Below are positions 33,088 through 43,997 of a DNA stretch of 64,000 nt, piece by piece. The translations under genes and the position numbers were made by a program. Location of the stretch: the NCBI GenBank assembly GCA_948146395.1, contig OX411544.1, forward strand, positions 39,340,630 through 39,404,629, written 5' to 3'. A model generated the notes under the pieces. The model was given only the letters and a program-made list of their open reading frames with translations. It did no database searches and was not told where the DNA came from. This DNA comes from Fragum whitleyi. Its lineage: Eukaryota > Mollusca > Bivalvia > Cardiida > Cardiidae. Position 1 is the stretch's first letter. The number at the start of each line of letters is the position of its first letter.

Positions 33088-33479
33088 AATATTAACAAAT
33101 GACAATTTTAATTACCTTTGATATTTAACTCATCCAAGAGAGAGTATGCTATGGAATTAATTAAAGATTACTCCATTCTTCCAACCAACATCCCCCTCCC
33201 TCTATCCTTCCCCCCCACACACATAAAAATTTGATAAATAAAAAAAAAAATTACGAAGCATTTGAATGATTCTTTCATGCTTTAATTCTTTTCTTGAAAC
33301 CTCAACTAAATATTGATGACTCACTATACAACTCTGCAATATTGCATTGACATAAACATAGTTTGTAAAAGAGGAATTACTTGAAACAAGCAAGTCTCAA
33401 ACCATTTGAATTTGTATAACTATGTTTTCTATATACCCGTACATCTTCTGGTCGACCACACTTGCTATCTGGTAATGGT
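33088..33479. other. No recognised feature
   Basis: Poly-A/T patch near 33235-33250; no supported exon. Confidence 0.5.
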
Positions 33480-33725
33480 TTAACCCATGTCATGCTGATT
33501 AAAACATAAAATTGCCATAAAATCAATGTGCTAAAAGAAATTGGTGCACTAATTTGAAAGCAGTAATCATTTTGAAAATATGATTATCAAACTTTTTACT
33601 TTAAAAACGAAAATCAGGTGGTAAAGACCAAGATCAGACTGCACAGGTGTGCAGGCTGATCTCTGTCTGTACCTCTTACCAAAGCAGCAATAATCCTGGT
33701 TCAGCAGGACAGGGATTAAAGTTAT
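33480..33725. mobile_element. MITE family G, copy
   Basis: Starts TTTAACCCATGTCATGCTG and ends GGACAGGGATTAAAG. The central hairpin is AAGACCAAGATCAGACTGCA / TGTGCAGGCTGATCTCTGTC. A full-length G copy abutting the first Pellino exon. Confidence 0.75.
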
Positions 33726-33924
33726 CATGAGGCTTGTATCTTTCAAATGCATTGTATGTATTTTTGACTTGTGATTCTGAGATCACGTAATTAAGGACTT
33801 TAGTTGTGTCTGTGTGACATTCTTTTTTGTGGATGAGCAAAACATCATAAATCCAGTCTATAGTAAGGATATTTTGGCCACCTGTTGATAATTTGTTCAT
33901 GATTGTTTCCTACATTCGCTTCAG

Positions 33925-34023
33925 AATATTGATGAAACTAACATTCTACAAGATGGTACATTGATAGACCTGTGTGGGGCCACATTGTTATGGAGATCTG
34001 CGGCTGGCCTCATAGCATCTCCA
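33925..34023 (+). CDS. Pellino exon a
   Basis: Acceptor TTCGCTTCAG, 33 codons in phase 0: NIDETNILQDGTLIDLC and on through GATLLWRSAAGLIASP. The donor GTGTGT follows at 34024. LQDGSLIDLCGATLLWR is a Pellino hallmark at the edge of the FHA-containing half. Confidence 0.9.
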
Positions 34024-37000
34024 GTGTGTGTGAAGCAGTTAATGGCATCTTGTTGCTTCGTGGTATCAGAAACATTCTAAAGTGCTGGCGCAGTGCTCCA
34101 TTCAGGGCATAAAATAGTCCCTTTTCTGTTTAAATGCAACTAGTTTTTTGAACAAACGAATTATTGAACAAATTTAGGATGTTAGCACAAAAGTATTTGA
34201 AGTGCCTTTATATTTATGTGCATTTACGATTGTATTGCACAGTCCTCAAAATAATTTCTTTTGTAAAATGGTTGGGCTAATTATAGCAAAGTGTTGGAAA
34301 ATCGGTCCATCCATCGGTAGACCTTTTTGTTTCCGGACTCTAACTCAAGAACCAAGTGGCCTACAATCATGAAACTTTATACAAATGTTCCTTATGACCT
34401 GAGAAAGTGCCCTACTTTTGAGGGGGTCACATAGATCAAAGGTCAAGGTCACAATCAGCCTTTGTTCAATTTTCGTTTTCGCACTCTAACTCAAGAACAA
34501 AGTGACATAGAATCATGAAACTTCATGCAAATGCTGCATATGACCTCAATATTTGTTAGAAAACATCTTGCACAAATAGCACTTGCATTTTGACAAAGTG
34601 ATTGGGGGGGGGGGGGGTACGTTCAGCGACAGTTCTAATTTGTGTTAATGTAATCATCATCACAAATTGACAAGAGGACTTTATACAGACATAACTTTCA
34701 ATCAGTTGATGCTTGATATCTTTCAGAGTGAACAGGAGTTTGAAAACATGGTGGATGACCTGAATGCAGGAAGACCTCAGTGTCCAGTGGGTCTGATGAC
34801 CCTTGTGTTACCCAGAAAAGGGACTTTAGGGATCAATGATAAACAGCCCTTTGTGTATATTAAATGTGGACATGTACATGGTCAACATAAGTGGGGCCAG
34901 GCTAATTACAATGACGGCAGAACATGTCCACTCTGTCTTACAGTAAGTTGGAAATTGATACAAGTGCATTGAATTTGTCAACATCAATGGGACAAACCAG
35001 ATAATAATGTTGGCAAATTTAGTCCATCCTGAGTAATAGTGATCTTGGAACTAATGCATTGACATGATCAACAACTGAACATTGTTATCACATTCCTGCT
35101 CAATCCCATTTTGATGCCACTGAAGAAATTTAATCAATAGCTAGAAACAAGCAATCTCTTTTGTTCACAATGTTTATGATTCTATTCTATGATCTAAAGA
35201 TTGTCTTAAACTTTTTAGAAATCAGAGCAGTCTAAAAGTTTGCGATCTGGTAATAGGATTAATAGTTTCTTGTTGCTTCAGTACATAAGTACAGTGGAAT
35301 CCTCTGAATCTACACTTCTGATAAAAGCATCTCCAACTTAATTGAAATTAACAAAAAGCACTAATTATTGAATTAAAGAATAGCTACCTCCTGTTAATAG
35401 AAACTTCTGGATAATAGCAACAAAAGGGTTGACAAATTGAATTTGCTATTAACAAGATTATATTATAAAACGTGCATTTCTCTCTTATTTTCAGGTTAGT
35501 CCATTTGTAAAATTGAAGATGGGTGGAGAGTTGAGTCTGTATGTTGATAATGAACATCCAACGCATTGTTTCAGTCCCTGTGGTCATATGGCTTCAGAAA
35601 AAACAGTCAAGTAAGTACAGAATTAAGATTAGATATAGGTCATCCTTTGATATAATGAACCTGGAACATTCATAGCTTTCCTTTGCATGAGGTTCAAAGA
35701 TCAGTTGGTACATATGTATGACTCATCACAAAATAGTGGTAACTGCCTATATATTTATAGGCAGTTATAACTGTTTTGCACTGAGTCATGGATATATGCA
35801 GGATTAATGTAGTGAAAGATTCCTTTTCGTCCTATTATTTTGAAGTAGTTAGATAAAAGACAACCCACCATCAGTTTTCCAAAAAAGAAGTTTAGTTTTG
35901 TCTAGAGTGAAAAATTTATTTTCTCCACTTAAATGGTGAAAAAAGTATTCTTTTTTATTTAAATTCTGAATTAAAGATTACATTTCATTTATAGATATTT
36001 CATTATACCCCCCCACCTACAAAGTAGAGGGGGATATATTGGTTTCACCATGTCTGTCTGTCTGTCCATCCACCCATCCGTCCGACCATCCGTCCGTCCA
36101 TCCATCCGTCTGTAGACCTTTTCATTTACAGACTCTAACTCAAGAACCAAGTGACCTACAATCATGAAACTTTGTACAAATGTTCCTTATGACCAAAGGA
36201 AGTGCCCTATTGTTTTTGGGTCATGTAGGTCAAAGGTCAAGGTCACAGTCAGCCTTTGTTCAATTTTCGTTTCTAGACTGTAACTCAAGAACCAAGTGGC
36301 CTACAATCATGAAACTTTATACAAATGTTCTTATGACCCAAGGAAGTGCCCTATTGTTTTTGGGTTATATATGTCAAAGGTCAAGGTCACAATCAATTTT
36401 TGTTCAATTTTCATTTCCGGACTCTAACTCCAGAACCAAGTGACCTACAAGCATGAAACTTTATGCAAATGTTGCTTATGATCCAAGGAAGAGCCCTATT
36501 GTTTTTGGGTCATATAGGTCAAAGGTCAAGGTCACAGTCAATTTTTGGTTTCCCCCGCCGTTTTCGTCAAAGGGGATATAGTAATGCTCTCCGTCCGTCA
36601 TTCCGGTTCCGTCATTCCGTCCTTCTGTCACTAAACTTGTCCGGCGCATATCTCCTAAAGTAATAATAGCTATCAACTTGAAACTTTATGGGTGGAGAGA
36701 TCTCATTGAGGAGGAGTGCAGTGCACAAGAACTATAACTCTTGCATGCATAATTTTGGAGTTATTGCCCTTTGTTATTTTAAAGACTTAGATTTTGTCTG
36801 GAGCATATCTCCTAAAGTATAATAGCTATCAACTTGAAACTTTATGGATGGATAGATCTCATCGAGGAGAAGTGCAGTGCACAAGAACTACAACTCTTGC
36901 TTGCATAATTTTGGAGTTATCGCCCTTTGTTATTTTTAAGACTTAGATTATGTCCGGAGCATATTTCCTTAAGTATAATAGCTATCAACTTGAAATTTTA

Positions 37001-38130
37001 TGGGTGGATAGATGTCTTGAAGGAGAAGTGCAGTGCACAAGAACTTCAACTCTTGCTTGCATAATTTTGGAGTTATTGCCCTTTGTTATTTTAAAGACTT
37101 AGATTTTGTCCGGAGCATATCTCCTAAAGTATTTTAGCTATCAACTTGAAACTTTATGGGTGGATAGATCTCATGGAGGAGGAGTGCAGTTCACAAGAAC
37201 TACAACTCTTGGTTGCATTTTTTGGAGTTATTGCCCTTTGTTATTTTTTAGAATTAGATTTTGTCCGGAGCATATCTCCTAAAGTATTTTAGCTATCAAC
37301 TTGAAACTTTATGGGTGGATAGATCTCATTGAGGAGGAGTGCAGTGCACAAGAAATATAACTCTGGCTTGCATAATTTTGGAGTTATTGCCCTTTGTTAT
37401 TTTAAAGACTTAGATTTTGTAGGGGCTTAATTTCTTGAAGTAGAACCATTAATCTATTAGGCTTCAGTTTACTATCAAGCTTTCTCGGCGGGGGATGGCC
37501 ATGTCCGACATGGCTATTGTTCAATTTTCATTTCTGGACTCTTAACTCAAAAACCAAGCGACCTAGAATCATGAAACTCCATGCAAATGCTACATATGAC
37601 CTCAATTTTTATTACAAACACATCCTGCACTAATAGCACTTGCATTCTGACAAGGTGCTTGTGGGGGGTATTAGTCCGCTCTGCGACAGTTCTAGTTAGC
37701 AAATATTTGAAGATAAAAAGAATATCAGTACTTGCAAATACATTGGAACAACAAAGCCCAGAAAGGATCATTGTAAATTTTGATAAGCTCTTTTTCAAGA
37801 AGCCTCTTTGAAATATTTTGAACATAAAGATTTCACATCCAACAGAGTTGATATTTGGTCTCTCTTAACCAAACACTTCTTGCAATTTCTTATCGCAGCC
37901 TTATATATAAGCATCACCCTTTCAATGACAAATAATTCTACCATTAAACTTCTTTAGTAGAGAGTAGACAATTATACAGTTTTGCCTAACCTTTTTTTAC
38001 AGAATACTGGTCTCAGGTTGCAGTACCCCATGGTTGTCAAGGTTTTCACGCCATTTGTCCATTTTGTGCCACGCCACTAGACGAGGATCCGTGTATCGTG
38101 AAACTTATATTCCAAGACTATACAGACTGA
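33925..38130 (+). CDS. Pellino E3 ubiquitin ligase, 3' part (four exons)
   Basis: Exons 33925-34023, 34727-34942, 35495-35610 and 38003/38004-38130, all with AG/GT boundaries, encode the conserved C-terminal ~170 residues of Pellino. The order is LQDGTLIDLCGATLLWRS (end of the FHA-type half), ARPQCPVG-like GRPQCPVGLMTLVLP, CGHVHGQHKWG, RTCPLC, PTHCFSPCGH, then YWSQ, PHG and FHAICPFCA. These supply the CHC2CHC2 Cys/His ligands of the RING-like domain. Pellinos attach ubiquitin to IRAK kinases in Toll/IL-1 receptor signalling. The FHA-domain exons are not recognised upstream in the window. In this assembly the last exon is one base out of register with its acceptor, so as written the final two zinc ligands are lost. 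Symbol left empty because the paralogue is unknown (PELI family). Confidence 0.9.
34305..34639 (+). mobile_element. Hairpin-ended element R, copy in Pellino intron a
   Basis: Two ~150-bp units with CTAACTCAAGAACCAAGTGG and AATCATGAAACTTTAT, a run of G, then CAGCGACAGTT and CTAAT at 34635-34639. The 5' end is incomplete. Same strand as the gene. Confidence 0.7.
34727..34942 (+). CDS. Pellino exon b
   Basis: Acceptor TATCTTTCAG, 72 codons in phase 0. SEQEFENMVDDLNAGRPQCP aligns without a gap to the helix preceding the conserved ARPQCPVG block. KCGHVHGQHKWG and RTCPLC give the first zinc ligands. Donor GTAAGT. Confidence 0.93.
35495..35610 (+). CDS. Pellino exon c
   Basis: Acceptor TTATTTTCAG, 38 codons plus two bases: VSPFVKLKMGGELSLYVD, then PTHCFSPCGHMASEKTV. 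Donor GTAAGT at 35611. Ends in phase 2 (AA). Confidence 0.93.
35719..35790. repeat. Foldback family Z in Pellino intron c
   Basis: Arms TAACTGCCTATATA / TATAGGCAGTTATAACTG, outer TGACTCATCAC / GCACTGAGTCA. Confidence 0.9.
36004..37696 (+). mobile_element. Hairpin-ended element R, full copy, interrupted
   Basis: The 5' hairpin TACCCCCCC/GAGGGGGATA is followed by TATTGG and a CTGTCTGTCC/CCGTCCGTCC tract. ~120-150-bp units follow with GTGACCTACAATCATGAAAC and GGTCAAAGGTCAAGGTCACA. It ends CTCTGCGACAGTT and CTAGT at 37692-37696. It is split at 36547 by element S and resumes at 37520 within the same unit. Confidence 0.85.
36548..37519 (+). mobile_element. Hairpin-ended element S inserted into element R
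   Basis: The 5' hairpin-like TTTCCCCCGCC ... AAAGGGGATATAG is followed by CCGTCCGTC. About five ~160-bp units carry GTCCGGAGCATATCTCCTAA, GCTATCAACTTGAAACTTTA and GTGCAGTGCACAAGAACTA. The 3' hairpin is GCCATGTCCGACATGGC, followed by TATTG. No target duplication is needed to rejoin R. Confidence 0.85.
38003..38130 (+). CDS. Pellino last exon, one base out of register
   Basis: The conserved reading YWSQVAVPHGCQGF then HAICPFCATPLDEDPC to the stop TGA (38128-38130) starts at TAC 38005. Exon c supplies two bases, so one base is needed before TAC. The only AG acceptor (38001-38002) supplies two (AA). Taken literally, the splice shifts the frame and the protein ends at TGA 38180-38182 without HAxCPFC. 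An indel error in an A run at the splice boundary and a true frameshift are both possible. Confidence 0.85.
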
Positions 38131-38215
38131 TGAACATACACAGAAACAAGCTTTCCATGTACATCATGAAGATGGAGTGGTGAACCTTCACGAAATTGTC
38201 TACCGTATTTTCTGT

Positions 38216-38221
38216 AATAAA
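38216..38221 (+). terminator. PolyA signal for Pellino
   Basis: AATAAA 86 bases after the stop, followed by a GT/T-rich TGTTCTTCTC stretch. Implies a very short 3' UTR. Confidence 0.75.
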
Positions 38222-38264
38222 GTGTTCTTCTCAATAGTAGCTCTCTTCTATTTACCATAAGGAA

Positions 38265-38400
38265 CCTGCCCTGTATTCAGGATGATAAAATGGGCAAACT
38301 GTTTGCAAATTATACCTAGCTTTGCATGCAAGTACACATGCAAAGCCAGGTATAATTTACAAACTGTTTGCGCTGTTTTGTCATCCTGAATGAAAGGCTG
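38265..38400. mobile_element. Foldback MITE family A
   Basis: CCTGCCCTGTATTCAGGATG at the left; TTTTGTCATCCTGAATGAAAG at the right end. Centre AGCTTTGCATGCAAGTACAC / ATGCAAAGCCAGG. It begins 44 bases after the Pellino polyA signal. Confidence 0.9.
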
Positions 38401-39550
38401 TATTATTTGTTTGAAATTACACAAATTTCAAGAATTTTGAGATTAATTCCCTCTTAACAATCAATTTAGTAAGAGCTTGGAGGAAATTCAAGTGAAATAC
38501 TAATTCAAGATGATTTCCCTCCCACTAATCATTTAAATCATTATTTGCAAAAAGACGTGAATTTGTTGCATAATTTGCTTTAAAAATGGGACAAAATACA
38601 AGCTCTGCGCTTATGTTTTGGACCCTGAGAAGAAATTCATTATGTGTCTTTTAATACAAAGATTACAAAAAGATTGTTAGCATGGTAGACTTTTATAAGG
38701 GTTTATCTATTCCAACATGGTACTGTGTACACTTTTTCCTGTGATTTTCACTTTGCTTCAGCCAAAAAATAGGTGCTTGTTTGCTCTTCTTCAAGAAAGT
38801 AAGACCTTTTATATATGAAGGGACTGTCTTGCAACACTAGCTCTCATATCATGGTACAAAAACATTTGAAGTGGTTTTGGCTTATTTTAATGAAAATGTG
38901 TAGTTTTGGAAAATATTATATACATTATTTGAGAGATAGTGTTAAGGTTATGAGTAAAATGTAGGTTTAAATCTGTATATTAGAAATGTGATAAATTCTG
39001 ATTTAATAGGGTCAATTTCTAATATTCGTGAACCTCATCCTTTCCAAGTTATGTTCCCATTGGGAATCTCTTTCAATGTGGAGAATTCTATTTGTCTGCC
39101 TTATTTTCTGTTCCCTTACACAAGCATGGACAGTCTTTACATGTATAATTGGTCTGAAATATTTTTTGATAAAACTTTTTTTACATTCACTGCTGCTACA
39201 GCTCTTGCCAAAGAGTTTGGTTTATAGAAGCAAATTGGCTGTTTTGTCCTTGCCACAATTATTCCAGGGTTTCAAAGATAAGTCAATGTTGTTTTTTTTT
39301 GTGAAATTGGACAAACAAAATTTCACAAGCTTATGATTGAAAGACAAACACTCAAATAAGTAATAATGAATAAATGTTTATGGTAATCAATTTTTTTCAT
39401 GAACATTTGGAGTTTTAGATGTTACTGAAAAAAAAACTTATTGGGCTAGAATACTTGCAACTAAGAGGTGCTTATTGATATGATGTCAGTTAAAAGCTTT
39501 AAATGTAAAGTAATACTATCAACCATAAGTTTCTTCAATATGAGCCAGTG
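38401..39550. other. No recognised feature
   Basis: AT-rich. Frames at 38988-39336 (+) overlap in two phases and are composed of hydrophobic AT-driven codons without splice support. Confidence 0.5.
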
Positions 39551-39790
39551 AGTGACATTTCCAACATTTTCATTAGTGCGCATAGCATCTATCACCTCAG
39601 TGCAAAGCGAAGATGTGAGGATGCACAGGCTGACCAGAGTCTTTGCTTTGCACTGAGGAGATAGATAAGCTCTTGACCCCTCTTCAGGCGGCCAGAATGA
39701 TATTCTTATTGCATTGTGTGGTTGTCCACGTTGCTAAATGTCTCGAGATAAGGCACACATGAAATTGTTGGAAATTTCACACACAGGCTC
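39551..39790. mobile_element. MITE family I, copy 1
   Basis: Right end GAAATTGTTGGAAATTTC then ACACACAGGCTCA. Central palindrome CCTCAGTGCAAAGC / GCTTTGCACTGAGG flanks ACAGGCTGACCAGAGTCTTT. Left end shortened. Full copy at 55175-55425. Confidence 0.8.
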
Positions 39791-40106
39791 ATATTTGATT
39801 GAAATTGAAGCTTAAAATGTCACTGAAAACCAAATCTCAATGGACTAGTAAAGCCTGCAACTAGGGTCCAATTTGTTAAGTTTTAAAGTTAACCTCAAAG
39901 AAAAGATTGCATTAGTTACTAATTTACAAGTGTATTTTCCTAAAAACTAGTTACAATGATGTATCTTTGAGCCCCTTTGATCACTTCACTTTCACATTTG
40001 AGACGTGCCCGTGCCAAGTCTGAAGGTTTTGAGGGTCAGATAACATTCTATACTGGACATAAGGGCAATGTTGTCTAAAGGGCCATTGTCAATGCATTAT
40101 TCATTG
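39791..40106. other. No recognised feature
   Basis: Nothing supported. Confidence 0.5.
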
Positions 40107-40458
40107 TACAGTCGAAATTGCTCAAGCGACCACTTCTATTAAGCAACCATTTTTATTAAGTGACCATCATGAAAATTCCCTTCACTGTAAGCAAAATCTC
40201 TGAAAATGTGCACATTCTTCAATGAAAAATTGGCTATCAATGATCTTATGATGTTGGAATCCATTAGAATTGTCTCAATGGGACGATTCTAACGGGTTCT
40301 AACATCATAGGGTGCAGTTTGAATTATGCCACAAACTACATACAATATCTAAATGACCTTATTTATCTATCCTGAAATATTGTATTTAGCGACCATTTCC
40401 ATAAGCGACCACTTTTTAGTGGTCCCTGTAGTGGTCGCTTAACACAAGTTTTATTGTA
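40107..40458. mobile_element. MITE family V, copy 2
   Basis: Ends TACAGTCGAAATTGCTCAAG and AAGTTTTATTGTA. AAGCGACCACTT and GTGGTCGCTTAAC form the inner arms. Central palindrome GAATTGTCTCAATGGGACGA. Confidence 0.85.
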
Positions 40459-40849
40459 TACAAATATGCGGTAGGCAATGCAACAGTGTTGCCCAACTAC
40501 TTGTATGGGACTGTAAATGACTCAGAAGATGAATTGATTTCATTATTCCTAGATAAGTTTCTAACACATAGAATAGGTTTAACATGTATTATCTGAATAC
40601 ATTCCATGATATCAAATATGTTGCTCTTGAGTGGATGGTCAATCAAACTGAGTGGATCAGTATATAAGATTTGGATATGGTTCAGAGTATAGTGTAGATA
40701 TTTGACATGAGATTGACTTTTATGAAAATTTGTTTAGATATATATCAATAAATGTTACATCTGATCAATTATGAGTGAATTATACATCAAATAGTGTTTG
40801 TATACTTAATCCCATGAAAGGATGTGCAATTAGGGGTGAAAATGATCAT
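40459..40849. other. No recognised feature
   Basis: Nothing supported. Confidence 0.5.
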
Positions 40850-41102
40850 GGCCCAAGATTATGAAATTGGTCTCATTCTGAGAATGATAAAACTGAGAAT
40901 TTTCTCAAATTTAGAATGTTGATAAATGTATAAAAATGAAAGATTATATAAATAAGTTGTTATTTATAACAACTTATTAAAATTATCTTTGTAGGTCATA
41001 CATCTATATTAGCATAGCAACAGAATTACAGCTTAAATATCGAGTTGAAATTTGAGAAAAATTTTGAGTTGAAAACGAGAAAAGTTTTATAATCTTGGGC
41101 CC
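40850..41102. mobile_element. MITE family H, full copy
   Basis: Ends GGCCCAAGATTATGAAATTG and AAAAGTTTTATAATCTTGGG. Centre AATAAGTTGTTATTTATAAC / AACTTATTAAAATTATC. Confidence 0.9.
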
Positions 41103-41142
41103 AGATCTTTGTCCTTAGAGCATTCTAACTGAATATCAGGTC

Positions 41143-41608
41143 CCGAGATTATAAATTTTTTGACATGCTCAAATGCAATTTTTTCTGAAATTTCAACTTG
41201 AGATTAAAGCTTTAACTGTTAAGTAACACTGTAATTAACGGGCATAAAAGACAATATTATGAATAACAACTTATTGATATTATATTTTTTGTTCATCGAA
41301 GAACAGGGGGTACATTGCCTTGCACTTGACAGTCAGTTGGTCAGTCAATAGACTTTCTTTTCTGTCCAGAGTTTTAAAAGTATGCAAGCTCCAATCATGA
41401 AATTTTCACATGTGGATAGATCTCATTAAGAAGAAGTGCAATGCATGAGAACCATATCACTACTCATCATATTTTTTTAAGTTATTGTTCTTTTTTGATT
41501 GACAAAGAATAGGCCATTGACCTGCTCTTATGAAGGGCATAAATGCTTTACAAAAATCTCTTGTTCATTTAAAGAATGAGAAAAGTTTTATAACATAGGG
41601 ACAAGAAG
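41143..41608. mobile_element. MITE family H, copy split by element N
   Basis: The left part (GGTCCCGAGATTATAAA ... AATAACAACTTATTGATATT) stops at 41290. The right part (GAATGAGAAAAGTTTTATAA then CATAGGGAC) resumes at 41566. Confidence 0.8.
41291..41565 (+). mobile_element. Hairpin-ended element N inserted in MITE H
   Basis: 5' remnant TCGAAGAACAGGGGGTACA then TTGCCTTGCAC. One unit carries CCAATCATGAAATTTTCACA and GAAGAAGTGCAATGCATGAG. The 3' hairpin is AAATGCTTT-ACA-AAAATCT and CTTGT. Same ends as 15399-15500. Confidence 0.8.
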
Positions 41609-41720
41609 TTTACTTTATCCATTTATGATAGAAATTATGTTTATCTCAGATTATGATAGATATTTGAAAATGAATGAAACTTTATGTAAATGGTCATTTT
41701 GCTTTGTTATAGATATGTGA

Positions 41721-42161
41721 TACAGTTACCAACATCGTGAAATTGACAAGGTGAATGCTTTTGGAATGATTTAGGAATGAAATTGAATGAGTGTGTGGAG
41801 CGAGTTTTGATTGAATTTAATGGGAGGTAATCTAATGTCGAAAATTTTGTTCAGGATGAACAAAATTAGCGATATTGATTACCTCCCTTTAATAAAATAT
41901 GCAAACAAGTTCTTCAAATAGCTTCATATTATTTCAAGAACCTAATAGACGCTTACAATTTGAATAATGTCAGTGAAATCATTATTTTTCTCTATCAAAA
42001 TTTATTTTGAATGACGTTTTTGATTCTATATTTTTCAATGGGTTTGAGCGTTTTTGAATTGTTTGAGTGAGTGTTTGGAATGAATGATTGGAACGCTGAG
42101 TGAGCGATTAAGAATGGTTTTGATTGAGATGAGTGTCAATTTCACAATGTTACTATCTGTA
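41721..42161. mobile_element. MITE family J, copy 1
   Basis: Ends ACAGTTACCAACATCGTGAA and TTTCACAATGTTACTATCTGT. Centre AATTTTGTTCAGGATGAACA / AAATTAGCGATATTGATTAC. Repeated GAATGAATTGAGTGAG-type words on both arms. Other copies are in the introns of the 56.7-62.1 kb gene. Confidence 0.85.
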
Positions 42162-42466
42162 AGAAATGTTGATTATTTTGATTTTTTGTTCACTTTGTTG
42201 ATTTTGCCTTTGTCAATAACAGTACCTCAGTTCTGTTTTGTTGACCTAATTAGTATTTTATCATCTTTAGTTGACTGAAATCTTGTAACTTCAACTCAAA
42301 ATAAAGCTGGAGTTACAAGGTTTTGGTCTTCAAATGATGATGTGATTGTTTACTACTAATACCTCATGCCTACAACTTAATTTAATCATGGTAACAAAGA
42401 AATAGTGCCTGGTTAGGCTTCAACTTACAAATTACTGTTACAAAATATAAATCATCAATTTTAACC

Positions 42467-42700
42467 CTTGCTATGCTTAATTAAAATCTTTGCAAAATTG
42501 CATTTGATTCAAATTACTGAAAGCTATGAATGCACTTATTGTGAATCAGAAAATAATCCAAAGCTATGAATTTTAAGCTAATCTGGTTTAAAAAGGATAA
42601 TCAGGTGGTGTTGACTAAGATCAGACTGCACATGTGTGCAGACTGATCTTTGTCTTTACCTCCTGCCAAAGCATGACAAGGCTTAATGAAAAGGATTAGC
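42467..42700. mobile_element. MITE family G, copy
   Basis: Starts TTTTAACCCTTGCTATGCTT and ends CATGACAAGGCTTAATGAAAA. Hairpin CTAAGATCAGACTGCACA / TGTGCAGACTGATCTTTG. Confidence 0.75.
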
Positions 42701-42852
42701 AAGTGTCTATGATTGAATGCTCTTTGCTTTTGGTCAGTAAAGTTAAAGAAAAATTGTTAAACACATTATTATATTTAATATCAAGGACGTAACTACCATT
42801 ACGCAAATTACGCAATTGTGTAATACAATTTAATCCTCTTTCTAAAGAAAAA

Positions 42853-42928
42853 AGGATGATAAATGATCAAAACATTGTAACTACAGCTTATTGAAGTTTT
42901 AGTTACAATGTTTTGATTATTAATCAAC
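42853..42928. repeat. Foldback family K, copy 2
   Basis: GATCAAAACATTGTAACTAC / GTAGTTACAATGTTTTGAT-like arms around AGCTTATTGAAGTTTT. Confidence 0.75.
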
Positions 42929-43297
42929 ACTCAAATCATAAAAGTAAAGTGAGGAAAGTGGATGGCATTCATCTTTTTCTCATAGTCCACATTTTGTCTT
43001 AATCCTATATATTCTTTGGTGGTCACCTTCTGATTGTGTAATAATTTCAAAATCCTAATTACGTCCATGAATATGTTGATGATGTTACTATGTTTTATAC
43101 ATGAATTAGTCAAGTTTGTATTACCTTAGTCGTTTGCTATAAGACAATGCAAATTCTTTTACAAATTAATAAAATCCTTCACTCTGTCTCATTTTGTATT
43201 AATCTCTCTTGTAATAGAAAAACCTAGTAACTACATCTTGAACTAAACTGCAATAGAACTAATTCTTATTCATTTCTTTTTCACCCTTCTCCAATTT
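42929..43297. other. No recognised feature
   Basis: Nothing supported. Confidence 0.5.
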
Positions 43298-43936
43298 TAT
43301 GCCCCCGTATCGAGAGATCGGGGGCATATTGTTTTACTCATGTCCGTCTGTCTGTCTGTCTGTCCATCTTTCTGCCCGCTGTCCGTCCGTCTGTCTGTCC
43401 GAAAACTTAACCTGAAAACTTAAACTTGCCAATATCTTCAAGCCTATTCAAGATACAAAGCTAATATTTGGTATGATGATAGATCTCAATGATCCGCATC
43501 CGCTGGTACCAAAGTCAAGGTCATGTGACAAGGTCAAGGTCATCTGTCAAGGTCAAACTTTGAAAAAATTTAACCCGAAAACTTAACCTTGCCAATATCT
43601 TCAAGCCTATTCAAGATACAAAGCTAATATTTGGCATGATGATAGATCTCAATGATCGCATCCGCTGGTTCCAAAGTCAAGGTCATGTGACAAGGTCAAG
43701 GTCATCTGTCAAACTTTGAAAAAAACTTAACCTGAAAACTTAACCTTGCCAATATCTTCAAGCCTATTCAAGATACAAAGCTAATATTTGGCATGATGAT
43801 AGATCTCAATGATCTGCATCCGCTGGTACCAAAGTCAAGGTCATAAATTATGACAAGGTCAAGGTCATCTGTCAAGGTCAAACTTTGAAAAAAAATGCCA
43901 TTACGGGGGCATTCGTGTTTCACAAACACATCTTGT
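43298..43936 (+). mobile_element. Hairpin-ended element M, full copy
   Basis: The 5' hairpin TGCCCCCGTATCGAGAGATC/GGGGGCA is followed by TATTGTTTTAC and a GTCTGTCTGTC/GTCCGTCC tract. Three ~160-bp units carry CTTGCCAATATCTTCAAGCC and AGGTCAAGGTCATCTGTCAA. The 3' hairpin is GTGTTTCACAAACAC, followed by AT and CTTGT at 43932-43936. Confidence 0.9.
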
Positions 43937-43997
43937 TTTTACTTAATTGATATACTTTTTGACAGGCAAGAACTCTATAAGAATTAAGATGTCAATT

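Noticed and set aside
33730..33900. Open minus-strand frame next to Pellino exon a (QNILTIDWIYDVLLIHKKEC)
   Set aside because: No homology recognised; it runs into MITE G and abuts the polypyrimidine tract of a real acceptor on the other strand.
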